This document shows, one piece after another, positions 22,594-33,849 of a stretch of 59,461 nt of DNA. The stretch lies in NCBI GenBank assembly GCA_011109175.1, contig RDEW01000012.1:598874-658334 (forward strand), written 5' to 3'. Positions within the stretch are counted from its first letter, which is position 1; each line of letters begins with the position of its first letter. The notes beneath the pieces are model-generated. The model did no database searches. It worked only from the letters and a program-made list of their open reading frames with translations, and was not told the DNA's origin. The translations under genes and the position numbers were made by a program. The stretch is from Dicyema japonicum. Its lineage: Eukaryota; Dicyemida; Rhombozoa; Dicyemidae.

Positions 22594-23424
22594 ATGCTTA
22601 CTAAAATTAAATTTAATATTAATAATATTTTTAAATTTGAATTAATGAGACAGCATGCAATTGTGTCAAAATATCGGCAGTTAGTAATTTCAAAAAATAT
22701 TATATTTTACGATAAGAAAGTGAATCATTTATTGAGGAAGAGCCTTCTATTATTCTTTCCCTGGGTATCATCAAATACATCATCTCACTACAGTTATTTC
22801 AAATTATACCAAAATATAAATTGTGATATCCTATCAGTTCAGGGAGGAGCTCTTAATTTGTTAAGCCAAAGAAACAATGTGAACCTGACCAACCAGGTCA
22901 ATGATTTTTTGAATGAGAATTATCAAAAATATGATAAGATCTTTGTACACACATTTTCAATTGGGGCCTTTGTGTATATTTCATGGTTTTTGCATCATTA
23001 CAATAAATTGAAGGAAAATTGTGTGATTTCTGGACAAATCTTTGATAGTGTCGCTTGTGGGAATTCTAATAATTTGGCAATGGGATTATCTATTAGCTCA
23101 TCACCTTTTCCAACTGTTCGTTCACTGGTCTACTATTCTATTATGTTTTCTCTGAACACGACAAATATTATTAAACGCGTCGATAAGCTCTCCTATGATT
23201 TTTCGATTTACAAAAATAATGTGCCCAGTCTGTTTTTCTATTCTTTCGATGACCCAATGTGCGATCACACATATTTGGAATTTTTTATTCAACAACTGAA
23301 GAATAACGCGTTTGTTAAGACTGTTCATTGGGGTCATTCAAGCCACGCAGCTCATCTTTCCAGACATCCTAAAGAATATATGTATGCCCACAGAGAATTT
23401 ATTAAATTTTGTAATTTTGTTTAA
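22594..23424 (+). CDS. TMEM53/DUF829-like alpha/beta-hydrolase-fold protein
   Basis: One uninterrupted 276-codon frame with an ATG. The family is eukaryotic DUF829 (TMEM53 in vertebrates, a nuclear-envelope-associated protein). Features: FPWVSSNTSSHYSYFKLY near residue 50, the strand-turn HTFSIGAFVY (nucleophile-elbow position, residues about 122-131), PSLFFYSFDDPMCD near 210, and a C-terminal WGHSSHAAHLSRHPKEY matching the W.SpHv.HlR.hP..Y signature. Intronless, unlike most neighbours. It ends 127 bp before the stop of the convergent ceramide synthase gene. Biochemical activity is unknown for the family. Confidence 0.85.
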   Translation: MLTKIKFNINNIFKFELMRQHAIVSKYRQLVISKNIIFYDKKVNHLLRKSLLLFFPWVSSNTSSHYSYFKLYQNINCDILSVQGGALNLLSQRNNVNLTNQVNDFLNENYQKYDKIFVHTFSIGAFVYISWFLHHYNKLKENCVISGQIFDSVACGNSNNLAMGLSISSSPFPTVRSLVYYSIMFSLNTTNIIKRVDKLSYDFSIYKNNVPSLFFYSFDDPMCDHTYLEFFIQQLKNNAFVKTVHWGHSSHAAHLSRHPKEYMYAHREFIKFCNFV

Positions 23425-23551
23425 TTTTCTATTAAAAAACCTTAAATTTATTGTGTTGAATTATTTTAAAAAATTAAAATAATAAATAGTGTTAATTATT
23501 CTCGAATATCATTATAGTCCTTTTTGAAAAATTTAACAAAGTTTTTCATGA

Positions 23552-24565
23552 TTAACTAAAAATAAAATAAATAAAAACAATAAGCCAATAAACATGCATG
23601 AATGCAAGTATTGTACAAAAAATTGTTATATAATGTTGAACCGACTTGAACTCGATAGGCCAATCATTGATTATTGGTAAACTATAATAACTCAATATTA
23701 TCTTTGGAAATAATATGTTTCTGAGTAGAATCCTAAAAAGTAGTTAAACAAGATCAACCACATTATAGTGAATAATATATAGAATGAGTTTTGCATAAAA
23801 ACGAAAAATGATTTGAAAGGAGAATCAATTTTTCCAAGGTAATTAAATATTTTGGTTATTCCTAATAATATATCAGTAGAGTCGTGTATAAATAGAATTA
23901 CTATTCCGGCCAATTGAGTTCTGACACTAATTTACTGAAAAGCTACCCTAACAAATCGGAAGCATAAATCAAGAAGATAGTGCATATATGATGGAGAACT
24001 AACAAATAGAAATCAGAACGCTTAGTTTCAGCATAAAATGATATCCACACAGAACTCAGGCAGTAAGACATCCGAATCATATATAATGCTGATACTTCAA
24101 GAGGTATTTTGTATATCGTATATGGGTAATCTTTAAATATATAAAACCGATACTTGCCAATGCCGTTATTGGATCATATAAATGAATCGAATTTTCGGGT
24201 TTTAGAGTCAAAAATAATACAAATGGATAGATCATAGATAAAAACAACGTTTTTGTTACGTTTTCAGCTATTTTCTTAGACAAATCACATTTTACTTTAT
24301 AGTGGATATTCAATATGTTCTATATATTAGTTATAATGTAACTATTAAACGATTCATAAACCGAATTCTTAATAAAATCCACAAACAAAAAATAAAATAA
24401 GCAAAGAAGTTTTGATTTTGTATATTTGTTGTTTTGACGACCAAAAACAAAAGTAACATTATGAATCAAAGACGATAATCTGAACTGACCATTCTCAAAC
24501 ATATCTCTGAAACTTTTTATAACGTTATAGATCAAATCAAGCGTTGTGGGATTAACTGTTCTCAT
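23552..24565 (-). CDS. CERS: Ceramide synthase (TLC/Lag1 domain)
   Basis: Predicted ER-membrane N-acyltransferase that makes (dihydro)ceramide. Exons (minus): 24565-24362, 24319-24154, 24130-23947, 23926-23762, 23732-23552; introns 42, 23, 20 and 29 nt; 299 aa. After splicing the family signatures appear in order: NYPYTIYKIPLEV, the catalytic double histidine in VLHHICTIF, VRTQLAG..ILFIHDSTD (the second Asp-rich motif), an R....P spacing in RNILFPKIIL, and the last membrane helix ILAFMHVYWLIVF. Several of these exist only when introns are removed; the 23-nt intron was chosen over a 17-nt alternative because it restores NYP. It lacks a homeobox-like domain. The N-terminal 68 codons are weakly supported, and the first intron is the least certain. 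Confidence 0.87.
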
Positions 24566-25760
24566 TTCCACTTATCAATTCAACATTTTTTGGTAAATTA
24601 CACTTGAATGTCTAACGGGAATATAATTTAAAATTACAGCAGTTTCGCTTTAATTGATTGTGGTCATATTGATTTCTTGAATGTGGTCTTATTTATTACA
24701 ATTCTCTAAACTATGGTTCGTTGATTTATTGAATATCTTTGTCAAAATTGTTAATAATTTAGTCAATAATGTCAGAATATCACTTATAATAACATTAAGA
24801 TATATATGAATTGATCCAAATATAGGCATTCGCAGAAGTTTTCTGGGTGTGCTGCGATAACTTAATCAATTGCACGTATGATTAAATTTTTGAGAAACTT
24901 CCCCCACTCCATACCTGGAATAAAAGATGATCTTTTTGCGGTTGACAATTTTTCATTAACGATACCTGTAACATTGCGTCTTTTCCTTTGTCAGAGTTTT
25001 TATTCATCGACATTTTTTTTAGAAAAGTCCATGAGAAACAATTTTTGGGTTTACGCAAAGAAAGAGCTAGGAAATCCATTCGGAGGAATCACGATCAGCT
25101 CTAAAGAAGGATATCCCGATCGAGTTTCTTTGAAGACATTTGTGGAAGGCACTTCTGGACAACGGCGAATTTGTTGATGACCATCATGAGAGTCCCGAAA
25201 ATATTAGATGAAATCACTGACTAGTTAATTTGAATAGTTTTTTTAATAACTAAATAAATATATTTCTGAGAGTGAGTTATAAAAACGGACTCATTCAAAC
25301 GAAATCAACTCCGACAAGTAATTGGAATTCGTTGGCCAAAGAAAATAACCAATTCAAAATCATATGATATTGCCAGAAATTATCTACATATATAAAACTT
25401 GTAAGATGGAAATTGTTAGGTTAGATTATACGGTTGGATATTGATTTCCGGCAAATTACTTTCAATTGCTATGGAATCGGTGGTTTACCGACAACTAACT
25501 TTCCATAGTTCTAAAAAAGGAACTCTCAAAGCTAGATCTGTGGACGATCTAGATATACTAGGAGTCAAGGCAAAGGATAGAATACGATTCGGAAACTTTG
25601 GCTTATGTGCAGTTTTAAAAAACGGGTGATATTTTTTAGAATCTTTCAAAATAGTGTCTTTCTTCAGTAAAAAAAATATTTATTGTTTTCATGATAGCGT
25701 CTTTTGAAACAAGTGTGAGAATCTTTCATCTAAGTGCTGGCAAGAAACAGAATCATTTAT
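24566..25760. other. No recognised gene; contains repeat H copy 2
   Basis: 24878-25180 on the plus strand is open and ends in a GYPDRVSLKTFVEG stretch that matches 15044-15070 (repeat H), so it is probably old transposon coding sequence. The frame at 25441-25629 has no recognisable motif. The rest is AT-rich. Confidence 0.45.
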
Positions 25761-25763
25761 ACC

Positions 25764-26400
25764 AGTGTTTCTCAACGAGGGGCGAATTTTATTTGTCCGG
25801 GACTATTTATCTTTTGGTTTTATTTAAAATCTAATGATCTATTGTTATGTGGTGGTGATTTTTCTTACGAAGCGATTATTCCATTTCATTTAATTAAAAT
25901 ACGCATAACACAAACATCCTCAATCACTAGGAAAAGATAATGAATTAAAAACCTAAAGAAAAACAATGACGAAAGGATAAAAATAACTTTAAAATGTCTA
26001 CAAATCTGCAAACTATTCAGGATTTTTTAATCATAAAGTTGCAGAAATTGTCGCCAATATTGGATTTTTATTTTATAAAATAACCCTCATTGCCATATTG
26101 TTTTACTTCCGTATGTAGAAATGCCTAAAAACATATTCTCCAAAGAGAATTTTTGAATTATTAAAAACTATTCCGTTCACTAACGATACAATGCAAGGAA
26201 GAATTGACGATATGTCGTTAATTGTTACTTTTAAAATCATTAAAATTTGAAACAAGATTTTCAATTTTTTAACGAATTTAAATCATATTTAAAAATTTAT
26301 AATATAGTTTCTGCAATTGATGATGCAATAGCCAATATTGTGCATTTCAACAGCTCTGGTGCCAAGGAATAGAAATTTTTCCATTATTAAACCTCAGCTT
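25764..26400 (+). mobile_element. hAT remnant (ZBED5-like transposase)
   Basis: 25764 starts CAGTGTTTCTCAACG, the form of many hAT terminal repeats. About 400 bp later the plus strand reads ELLKTIPFTNDTMQGRIDDM (near 26155-26215), which matches the NDTVxRRIDDMS block of ZBED5-type hAT transposases. The surroundings are frameshifted, and I cannot find the right terminus. Confidence 0.65.
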
Positions 26401-26439
26401 CGGCAGAACTCACAATTTATTTAAAATTACTTAATTAAA

Positions 26440-26500
26440 TTTATTCCAAAGACCGAGGGTAACTGAACTAACTAACTCTTTGATCCTGACTCAATCCAGC
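26440..26500. repeat. Short repeated module
   Basis: The segment ttattccaaagacc...ctttgatcctgac recurs at 30385-30440 (ttattccaaagatc) and in part near 59105. It precedes a different retroelement each time. Confidence 0.6.
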
Positions 26501-29281
26501 GTTCCAAAACTTGTCTCCAGGTAACGACATTGACAGAAAACTATCATCTGACATCAGTCGCATTTGGCGGGTGAATGACAGGATCTGCGTAATACAGATC
26601 CACTTGAACAATCAATGTTCCCCTAAAAATACACTAACGATTATAAATGTATATGCACCACACTGTGGAAGAGTGGCAAAAAACCCGACCGAACTGAATG
26701 AATTCTACTCAGCATTATCAAAGACGTATAATGAATATGAGTCGTCCTCACTTATATTCATTGCTGGCGATCTGAATGCGAAAATCGGAACAAAAAAGAA
26801 CTCAGAAGATACCTTCATGGGAAGACACGGACGTGGGAAAAGAAACTTGCCTGGGACCATACTTGACCATTTCTGCACGGCAAATAAACTGTTCTTGTGC
26901 AACACCGCATTCTCTCATCGTGCATGCCACATAACCACTTGGATGGGCGAACGAAGAAACCCAGAAAAAAAAATAGTCCCTATATACAACCAGATCGATT
27001 ATATTATATGCCGGATCAATGACAAACGCTCTCTTATAAACGCACGCTCATACGAAGGTTCAACAACTGTCAGCGATCACAGAATGGTTATTGTCACCTT
27101 CAGCATGGCGAAACATGGTATCAAACATAAGAAACATAATAACATTACAAACAATAATAATGAAAATACAAGAAATGGATACGCAACGGGAAAACTGATC
27201 TCTAATCCAGACACAGTCAAAAGTTACCAAAAACACATCTGCTCTTATCTGAAGGACCAAACAGTAGGAATTTCGTGGGATCACACAAGTATATAATAAA
27301 CGAAGCAGCAAGCCAGTACCTCGGCACGCGGGAGATGGCCAGTAAGGGTCTGACGACACATACAGAACTAGTAAAGGAATTAGCAAAGGAGTTAAAGGAA
27401 ATCCATACAAAAAAACTAATCGAAAAAAACTATAACAAGAGAAAAGTCCTTCAGGGGCAGAGGGACCAAATCCGTAGAAAAATCAGGAGACTGAACAAGA
27501 CACTTCACCAAGAAGAACTTCTTCGCAAAATCAATGAAGTATCCAAACTAAAGGATAATTCACAAATGTATATGGCCGCTCGTTTACTACGCCACACAAA
27601 CCGGAAGGAACGAATAATCATCAAAGACAAAAATGGCAAGACATTACTGAATACTGAAGAGCAAGCGGAGGTAATTACAACACATTTTGAGAAACTTTTT
27701 AATGTGGCTACATCAATCCCCCCATTTAAAGAAAGCCTAGACTTTAAAAGAACCAATTTCAATTTTGGAAGTAAAAACAGCACGTCAAAAACTAAAAAAT
27801 AACAGAAGCCCTGGACCAGATACGATAAACCCAGAATTACTGAAATACTGGCCTGACCCCCTTTTTGAAAAAATCGCTACACTACTAAATGAAATGTTTT
27901 CAACTAACTCAACCTTGCCCCTGGGAACGGGATTACTAATACTTATACAAAAACCCAATAAACCCAAAGGACCGGTTGAAAACTTACGACCTATTATATT
28001 ATCAAATTCTCTTCGGAAAGTTTTAGCTAACATTGTATTGGAACGAATAAAAGGACCCGCCTATGAATACCTACCCGAAAGTCAAAGTGGGTTCAGAGAA
28101 GGAAGATCAACAGCTGATGCAGTCTGGAGTCACAGATGGAGATGTGCAACACATCAAAGATATTGCAATGCCATCCACATTCTGGGAATAGATCTATCAA
28201 AAGCCTTTGACTCGGTTAACAGGAAAAAATTGATGACAGTGCTGGAAGGGTTTATTGACGAATCGAGTCTAAGAATGATTCAAATCCTTCTATCTAACAC
28301 AGAGCTCCTTGTGAGAGTTGGAAAAACCTACTCAAGAAAATTTGAAACAAACACAGGCACTCCTCAAGGAGACTCCCTTTCTCCCCTACTATTCACAATA
28401 TACTTGGAGGCCGCTATGAGGGAACTGAGACCATTATATCAAGGAAAAATAGAAGAAGTGATTTATGCTGATGATGTCGACCTAATTTCTGAAGACAAAG
28501 AACTCCTGGAGCATGTGTACTAGAAAAAGCACCAGATATACTTGAGAAATGGTTTCTCACCGTGAACAGGGAAAAAACAGGATGGACAGAGATAAGAAGA
28601 ATGAACAACTCACTCGAAGAAAAATAGAGACACATAAAGAGACTTGGCTCACTACTAGGAGATAGCGAAGACATCATACGAAGAAAAACATTGGCAAATG
28701 CGGCATTACAAAGGCTTAAAAATCTTTGGCTAAAACGGAAAGGATATAACATAAAACAAAGGATTATGTTATACGACACTTTCATCAAACCAATTCTACT
28801 ATACAACTCTGGGACCTGGGCCACCTCTAAAGAGGAATTGGAGAGGCTAGACTAATTTCACAGGAATCATCTAAGAAACATAACTGGAATGTCTTGGCCA
28901 TCCAAGATCTCGCAAAATGGACTGTACAATAAGTGTGACTGTATATTATTAAGCCACGAGATCATTAGCTCTCGTTGGAGACTTTTTGGACACGTCCTGA
29001 GGTTGGACCCGATATCCCCTCCGCGCTGGAAGATTACTACTCCTCCAATGTAAAATGCTTTCGTGGAAGACCGAGAACTACCCTCCCAGTCGTTCTACAA
29101 AACGATCTGAAAGCTGTGAAGAAAACATTGGCATCTGGTGACGATCTGGACTCACTGAGGGACCTAGCAAAGAACGGAAGAGCTTGGAGCAACCTAACTA
29201 ATTCTCTTAAATTTTTTGCTGCACATGCGGGGCTATAAATATTATGGCTCTCGTGAAAGTGCTAATAATAATAATAATAAT
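26497..29281 (+). mobile_element. LINE-B retrotransposon, best copy (5'-truncated, frameshifted)
   Basis: APE endonuclease from about 26500 to 27110: IINVYAP, GDLNAKIG, a conserved MGRHGRGKRNLPG, TTWMGERR, NQIDYIICR and SDHRMVIV. The N-terminal catalytic Glu region is missing (5' truncation). A basic linker is at 27275-27750. The RT runs 27765-28523: LKNNRSPGPDTINPELL, LRPIILSNSLRKVLA, SQSGFREGRSTADAVW, DLSKAFDSVN, GTPQGDSLSPLLF and YADDVDLI. The RT tail runs to 28860, with GHVLRLD at 28991 and LASGDDLDSLRDLAK at 29131. It ends with the family 3' end gctataaatattatggctct (29232-) and a (TAA)n tail at 29263-29281. Frame breaks near 27290, 27768 and 28520. RTE-like by motifs; the clade was not verified. 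Confidence 0.92.
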
Positions 29282-29469
29282 AGTCACATAGCACTGCGTG
29301 GCCACGTAATCAGAAATAAGAAGTCATAAAAAATAATCCGAAGCAATTATTAAAGGAATTGAAAATGATATTATGCATTTATGGATATTTAAAACAAAAA
29401 TTCCAAAATACGATATTTATCTATTGTATTGTATTTAACGCAAGGCATAATTTATTTATTTAACTCCAA

Positions 29470-30290
29470 GACCACCAAGAAAGATAGATAAAAACTAACT
29501 AATTAGGTGATCCCAGCCTCCAACAACATCCAAACTCTCTTTGTTGGTCTTCTGATGACCCAACCGCATTCCGGAAGCGTTTTCTCTTCCTTCTGCAAAG
29601 GAATTCAATCGGCGTGCACTTTTTTTATAACCGACAGAAATTCCTCTGCATGGGCCACTTTTTCCTTGAATGGGTTTCCCAGTTCCTTGCAAAAACGTAA
29701 GAAACCTTGGCCATTTCTCACCGTCGCCTCCTTTGAAAGCAGACTGGGGACAGATATGGAGTCTGATTGTATGTGCCTCATGATCTTCGTCTGAGAGAAT
29801 TCACACGCTCCACCCTCATAGAAGGAATGACGAATCTCCAGGCAGAACAGGCATATTCAATCGTCGGCTTAATAACTTAGATATACTTTGCTGATACAAG
29901 CAGTAGGAGGGAAGGGGCTCTTCTTTACGATGGCTTCTAGGACGTTCCATTTTCGAAGACCCTTGGTTAACACCTCCTCCGTGTGACTTACAAACGTTAT
30001 AAGAGAGTCAAAAGTTACTCCATGGATCTTCTGGATTCGTGTATAAGGGATGGGAATGTTTCCGAGAAATATCTCAAGTCCACCTTTAAATCTTCTGTCC
30101 GTAGTAAATAGCGTGAACTGAGACTTGGATGCAGACACAGACAGCAAATTCAGGATAGCCAGTCACACACCTGTTTGAGGTGTGACTGAACCACCGCCAC
30201 AGCCCAGGATGGAGATTTGTCCCTTGCAGCGATAATCAAGTCGTCCGCATAAGAAAAAAAATGAGAAACACTGATTTATACTTTATAATT
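29470..30290 (-). mobile_element. LINE-D copy, 3' half
   Basis: The minus strand reads SASKSQFTLFTTDRR (about 30133-30089), the stretch after the YADD box in Jockey-type RTs, then IPIPYTRIQKI and SKGLRKWNVLEAI-like thumb residues. The C-terminal end is FLQGTGKPIQGKSGP to VVGGWDHLIS (29692-29495). The YADD region itself is at about 30235-30255 and degraded. Frameshifts at both sides. Confidence 0.75.
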
Positions 30291-30384
30291 TACAACTTGA
30301 GTTTTTTCATGAAAGTAAGGCGAGTAACATTGGAAGACATCATGTGTTAATAAAAATTTATTTTTTCCCTAATTTTTATTTAGA

Positions 30385-30720
30385 TTAAATTATTCCAAAG
30401 ATCAAGGGTAAAACCAATTTAACTAATTCCTTGATCATGAACCACACCAAATCACAGTGATCCAGAGGGCGTTGTCAGGGGAGCTGAAGGTCTATTCCAT
30501 AACACATCGCCAGGGAGTGAAATTGTCTTCCAGTGAAATGAATAGATGATCCTTTTGAATGCAGGCCAGGCATTGTGCCTCTCCTGACTGAAGTTGATCC
30601 AATGACACCACCAGAGGGAAGTAAAAGAAATCTTCAATCAAGTATCCACATTCATTGCATATATAATTATTGATCTTCATACTATATTGTATATCGAGTG
30701 CCTTAGAGAGCATGATGCGG
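30385..30720 (-). repeat. Repeat G, copy 1 (coding relic)
   Basis: Homologous to 59100-59461. The minus strand retains HSKGSSIHF, CYGIDLQLP and ALWITV, paralleled at 59155-59300 by HSKGFISSFH, SYGFDHNIPDN and VLWITV. Part of it is also related to repeat E. It was probably the C-terminal part of an unidentified mobile-element protein. Confidence 0.65.
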
Positions 30721-30729
30721 TGAAAGTTG

Positions 30730-31100
30730 TCAATACTCTACATAGCTTTTTTGACAAGTCCCATGACATGCAATTATAAATTAGGATGGGCACGACAAAG
30801 CATTTGTATATCTTCAGCTTTACTTTTCCAGAGTTTTCTACCCGAGCGCCATATTTTTAATAGTTTTCTGAAAGCACCATATAAAAGGATTTTTCGGCGA
30901 GTTAAATTTTCCACATCCCCCATGAAAGATCCGGTCTTTTTATGTTTAAAAAAACCTTCGCTAGAAAATTTTTCAATTAGTCACGGTCAATGAAAAAAAT
31001 TATACAATTAAAAAATAATAAAATATTTTAATATTATTTTAAGATCACAAGTTTAATTAATAAAAAAATTTAAATTAAGTATCGTTGTCTCATCGTTAGT
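30730..31100. other. Gene-free AT-rich stretch
   Basis: Upstream flank of the TRAP-alpha gene; a short open frame at 30727-30993 has no recognisable feature. Confidence 0.45.
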
Positions 31101-31104
31101 GTTG

Positions 31105-31978
31105 ATGGGTTTAGTACTACTTTCATTATTTTTAATAACGAGCAAAATAGTAAAAAATCAGGATTTCGAAGTGGAAACTGACGAAGAAAAGCCGATGACT
31201 GTAAACAAACGCTAAATATTTATAGAAACATTCAATTGACAAGACTTATAAAGAAAGTAAGCCTGAATTCAACTATAAGTTTCTAAATAGTTCAAACAGT
31301 TAGTAATTATAATAATTTTCAAGACCTTACTGTTGATAAACCAGTATCAATTCTATTTGGTGTAAAAAATAATAATTTATTTGAAAATTTGACAGTCAGC
31401 AAGGCTACAGCTTCTTTCTTGTACCCAAATGACAACAGCTCCATTCACAATGTTGTATTCATTGTTATTGTTAGTTCACATCAGTGGAATATAAACGAGT
31501 AGTAGACAGTGAGGCATCATTCATGTATAGCTTTGTTATTCCGACTGATTTTTCAAATTATTATTTCATATTGACTTTGAATGTATATTATTCATTCAAA
31601 AATACCACAATGGTGGAAACAATTTTTTCTAGTATAATATTTGCAAGGGAAGACGAAGACTTGTTTGATAGTGAGGGGTACATGTTTTTGTAAGGAGATA
31701 GATTTTTTGTTTGGGTCATTCTCATCTCACTTTCCGTTCTTGTCGTTGTTTTGCTTTATCGATTCACTTCAAATTATTTCGTATGCTTTTGTATTAGTTT
31801 GGTAGAAAAGTGGTAGTATGAGGAAAGGTTTTGGATCTGTCTTCAATGGTAGAATGGATAAAAGTCACTCCCTTAATGACGAATGGCTTTCTGGTGTCGA
31901 TATGAAAGTTCTCGGTATTTTCTTTTCCGTTTATTACTAGAATCCACTACAAGGAAACGGACGAATAATAATGATTAA
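31105..31978 (+). CDS. SSR1: Translocon-associated protein alpha (TRAP-alpha/SSR1)
   Basis: Single-pass ER protein of the TRAP complex beside the Sec61 translocon. Seven exons: 31105-31200, 31226-31256, 31291-31451, 31475-31677, 31702-31780, 31806-31914, 31941-31978; introns 25, 34, 23, 24, 25 and 26 nt; 238 aa. Order: signal peptide (GLVLLSLFLITS), acidic segment (ETDEEKP), then a lumenal domain with SILFGVKN, SFLYPNDNSS, HNFTSVEYKR and ASFMYSFVIPTDF. A FAREDEDLFDSEG acidic stretch precedes the membrane helix FFVWVILISLSVLVVVLLY. The cytosolic tail is NDEWLSGVDMKVL, then basic RKR. The tail signature appears only after removing the last two introns. Convergent with the CNG gene (171 bp between stops). 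Confidence 0.92.
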
Positions 31979-32149
31979 TTAAATTTTGTTTTGATTGTTA
32001 TCACTTATTAAACTTCCAAAGTGCATTAAACTAGTAAGCAACTCTCGTGATTAAGCGCATTCCCCTTTACGATTTGTAAGGAAATGCGATCAATTAACCA
32101 TCCTATTAAATATAACTCAGAATTAATCATTAAACATTAATGTGAATAA

Positions 32150-33843
32150 TCAAATATTTAATTTATCTTCAATTATAAGCAACCTTTGTTTAACATCTGA
32201 TTGATGGGATTCGAACGAAGCCATTAATGATATTACTGTTTTTTGTAATTTTTCTACCTTTTCTGATAATACGCCAATTTGCTGATTACCGTTGTCTGTT
32301 TCTAATTTTGCTTGTGCAGCTAATTCTTCGTCAAGTAAATTATCCTTCCTTAGTATTTCTTCTCCTGTTTCTATGAATGCTTTTTCGGCTTCAGGATATT
32401 CTTTGAGAACATCCCAGAGATCATCCTTCTGTAGAACGAAGAGATCACTGTAGCCAAAACTTCTAATACTTGCACTGCGTTTGTTTCCAGTTTTATTACC
32501 AGGGATATTCATTATACTTAATTCACCAAAAATCGACCCTTCCTTGAGTGTAACATACACTGTGTTTCCGTCTTCAGAGACTACATTCAAAAGTCCCTTT
32601 TTAACGATATACATTTCTCTCCCAATATCGCCTTTCTTACATATATAGTCTCCGGGATTAAAAACTTGTAACTTTAACTTGAGGACAATCTCCATCAATA
32701 GCCCTGATTCCACATTCTGAAAAATTTTAACCCTTTTAAGAGTTTCATAATGTAAATTTAAAGCGATTTCTGCTTTAAGCCTGCTAGGTAAAATATTTAA
32801 TATTTTATCATCATCAAAGGACTGCTTGTTAGCCCAAAGATAGTTAAACCATTTGAGTACTTTGTTTTGTAGTGAACTGTCTACATTTCTTAGTTCCATG
32901 TACTGCTTGATTCCGTCCATACTTTGCTGAAATTCTATTCTTGATGCGTTCATATTCGTGACCATACTTCCAATATTACCGACAATTGTTGCAAAAATAA
33001 GGACGCCAATTAAAAAATCAAGGACCACAAAAAAGTGTTCAAAATTAGTGACGGGTCTTGGAACTTCTCCAATCGTAGTTAACGTTAATGTAGACCAGTA
33101 AAAACTATAAATGTACATGTAAATGAGCTGATCATGTCCTGGTTTGCAAATATCATAAACCCATCGATCACTACAGAAACCGATTGAATTACTCACTGAG
33201 AAATAAATACACGCATTCCAGTGAATAATAGTCAGAATATATGCAACGAGTTCAATAACACGAAAAAAATTAGGAAATTTTGTTCGATTTTCAACAAAAT
33301 TAAAATATTTAATGATAATATATATTTTTAATATTCTGTTGGCTCTTATTTCGGGGTAATAATTATTGAATACTGATATATTTATAAAATATATGTAATC
33401 CAATGGTATTACGGCAATGCAATCAATTTTGAATATTAAACTTTTTGTATATCTTTTTCTAAGTTTCTTGATGTCTGTTACCATTATTCCTTGTTCCAAA
33501 TAACCTGAAATTGAGTAAACCAATTAACCCTCTCTTGATTTTATAAAGATGTCAAATATATATAATAGGTCACTCAGTACGTCAATAAAAATCCAAATAG
33601 TTTTGTAATTATCTTGCAACAGCCAAAATGATGATCTTGCAGTGAGAACGATTGTGTTGTACAGAACTACCACAAACATTGTGGTAATCCAATAATTATA
33701 AAAGTCATTTGATGTGTTCACTACAAATGTTTTTATGAAACTATCATAGATTGATTTATGTACTTTTTTATTGATTCAAGCATGTTCCTGCTAAATTTCA
33801 GAGTCATTTTCTTTTTAATCATCGCAGCTAAAATTACCATCAT
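32150..33843 (-). CDS. CNGA: Cyclic nucleotide-gated cation channel, alpha-type subunit
   Basis: Predicted cGMP/cAMP-gated channel. Exons (minus): 33843-33764, 33740-33529, 33504-32150; introns 23 and 24 nt; 548 aa. Features: S1 to S3 with FDIFIKSREGYLEQGIM, S4 with NRILKIYIIIKYF (fewer charges than voltage-gated channels), S5 IIHWNACIYF, pore TLTLTTIGE (Glu of the CNG selectivity filter), and S6 FATIVGNIGSMVTNMNASR. The C-linker carries KWFNYLW, and the cyclic-nucleotide domain has GDYICKKGDIGREMYI and IFGELSIMN with RSASIRS. The C-terminal leucine-zipper region (EKVEKLQ...KQRLLIIEDKL) is the trimerisation segment of alpha subunits. The 23-nt intron removes a stop and joins to FVVNTSNDFYNYW; start codons at 33843, 33840 and 33822 are alternatives. 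Confidence 0.95.
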
Positions 33844-33849
33844 TTAATC

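Noticed and set aside
23733-23749. A 17-nt intron near the ceramide synthase C-terminus
   Set aside because: The 29-nt intron 23733-23761 gives the exact family spacing between R and P in the following stretch.
24131-24147. A 17-nt intron in the ceramide synthase gene
   Set aside because: The 23-nt choice (24131-24153) has the same phase effect and restores the family's NYP motif.
29263-29281. TAA repeats (also 2920-2934, 16241-16260) as microsatellite loci
   Set aside because: They sit at the 3' ends of LINE copies or their fragments and are best read as retrotransposon tails.
31689-31700. A 12-nt intron in TRAP-alpha
   Set aside because: A 24-nt GT-AG intron at 31678-31701 removes the same stop, keeps phase and fits the general size range.
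33719-33721. GTG start for the CNG channel
   Set aside because: A 23-nt intron (33741-33763) joins an upstream ATG exon in frame; nuclear genes rarely start at GTG.
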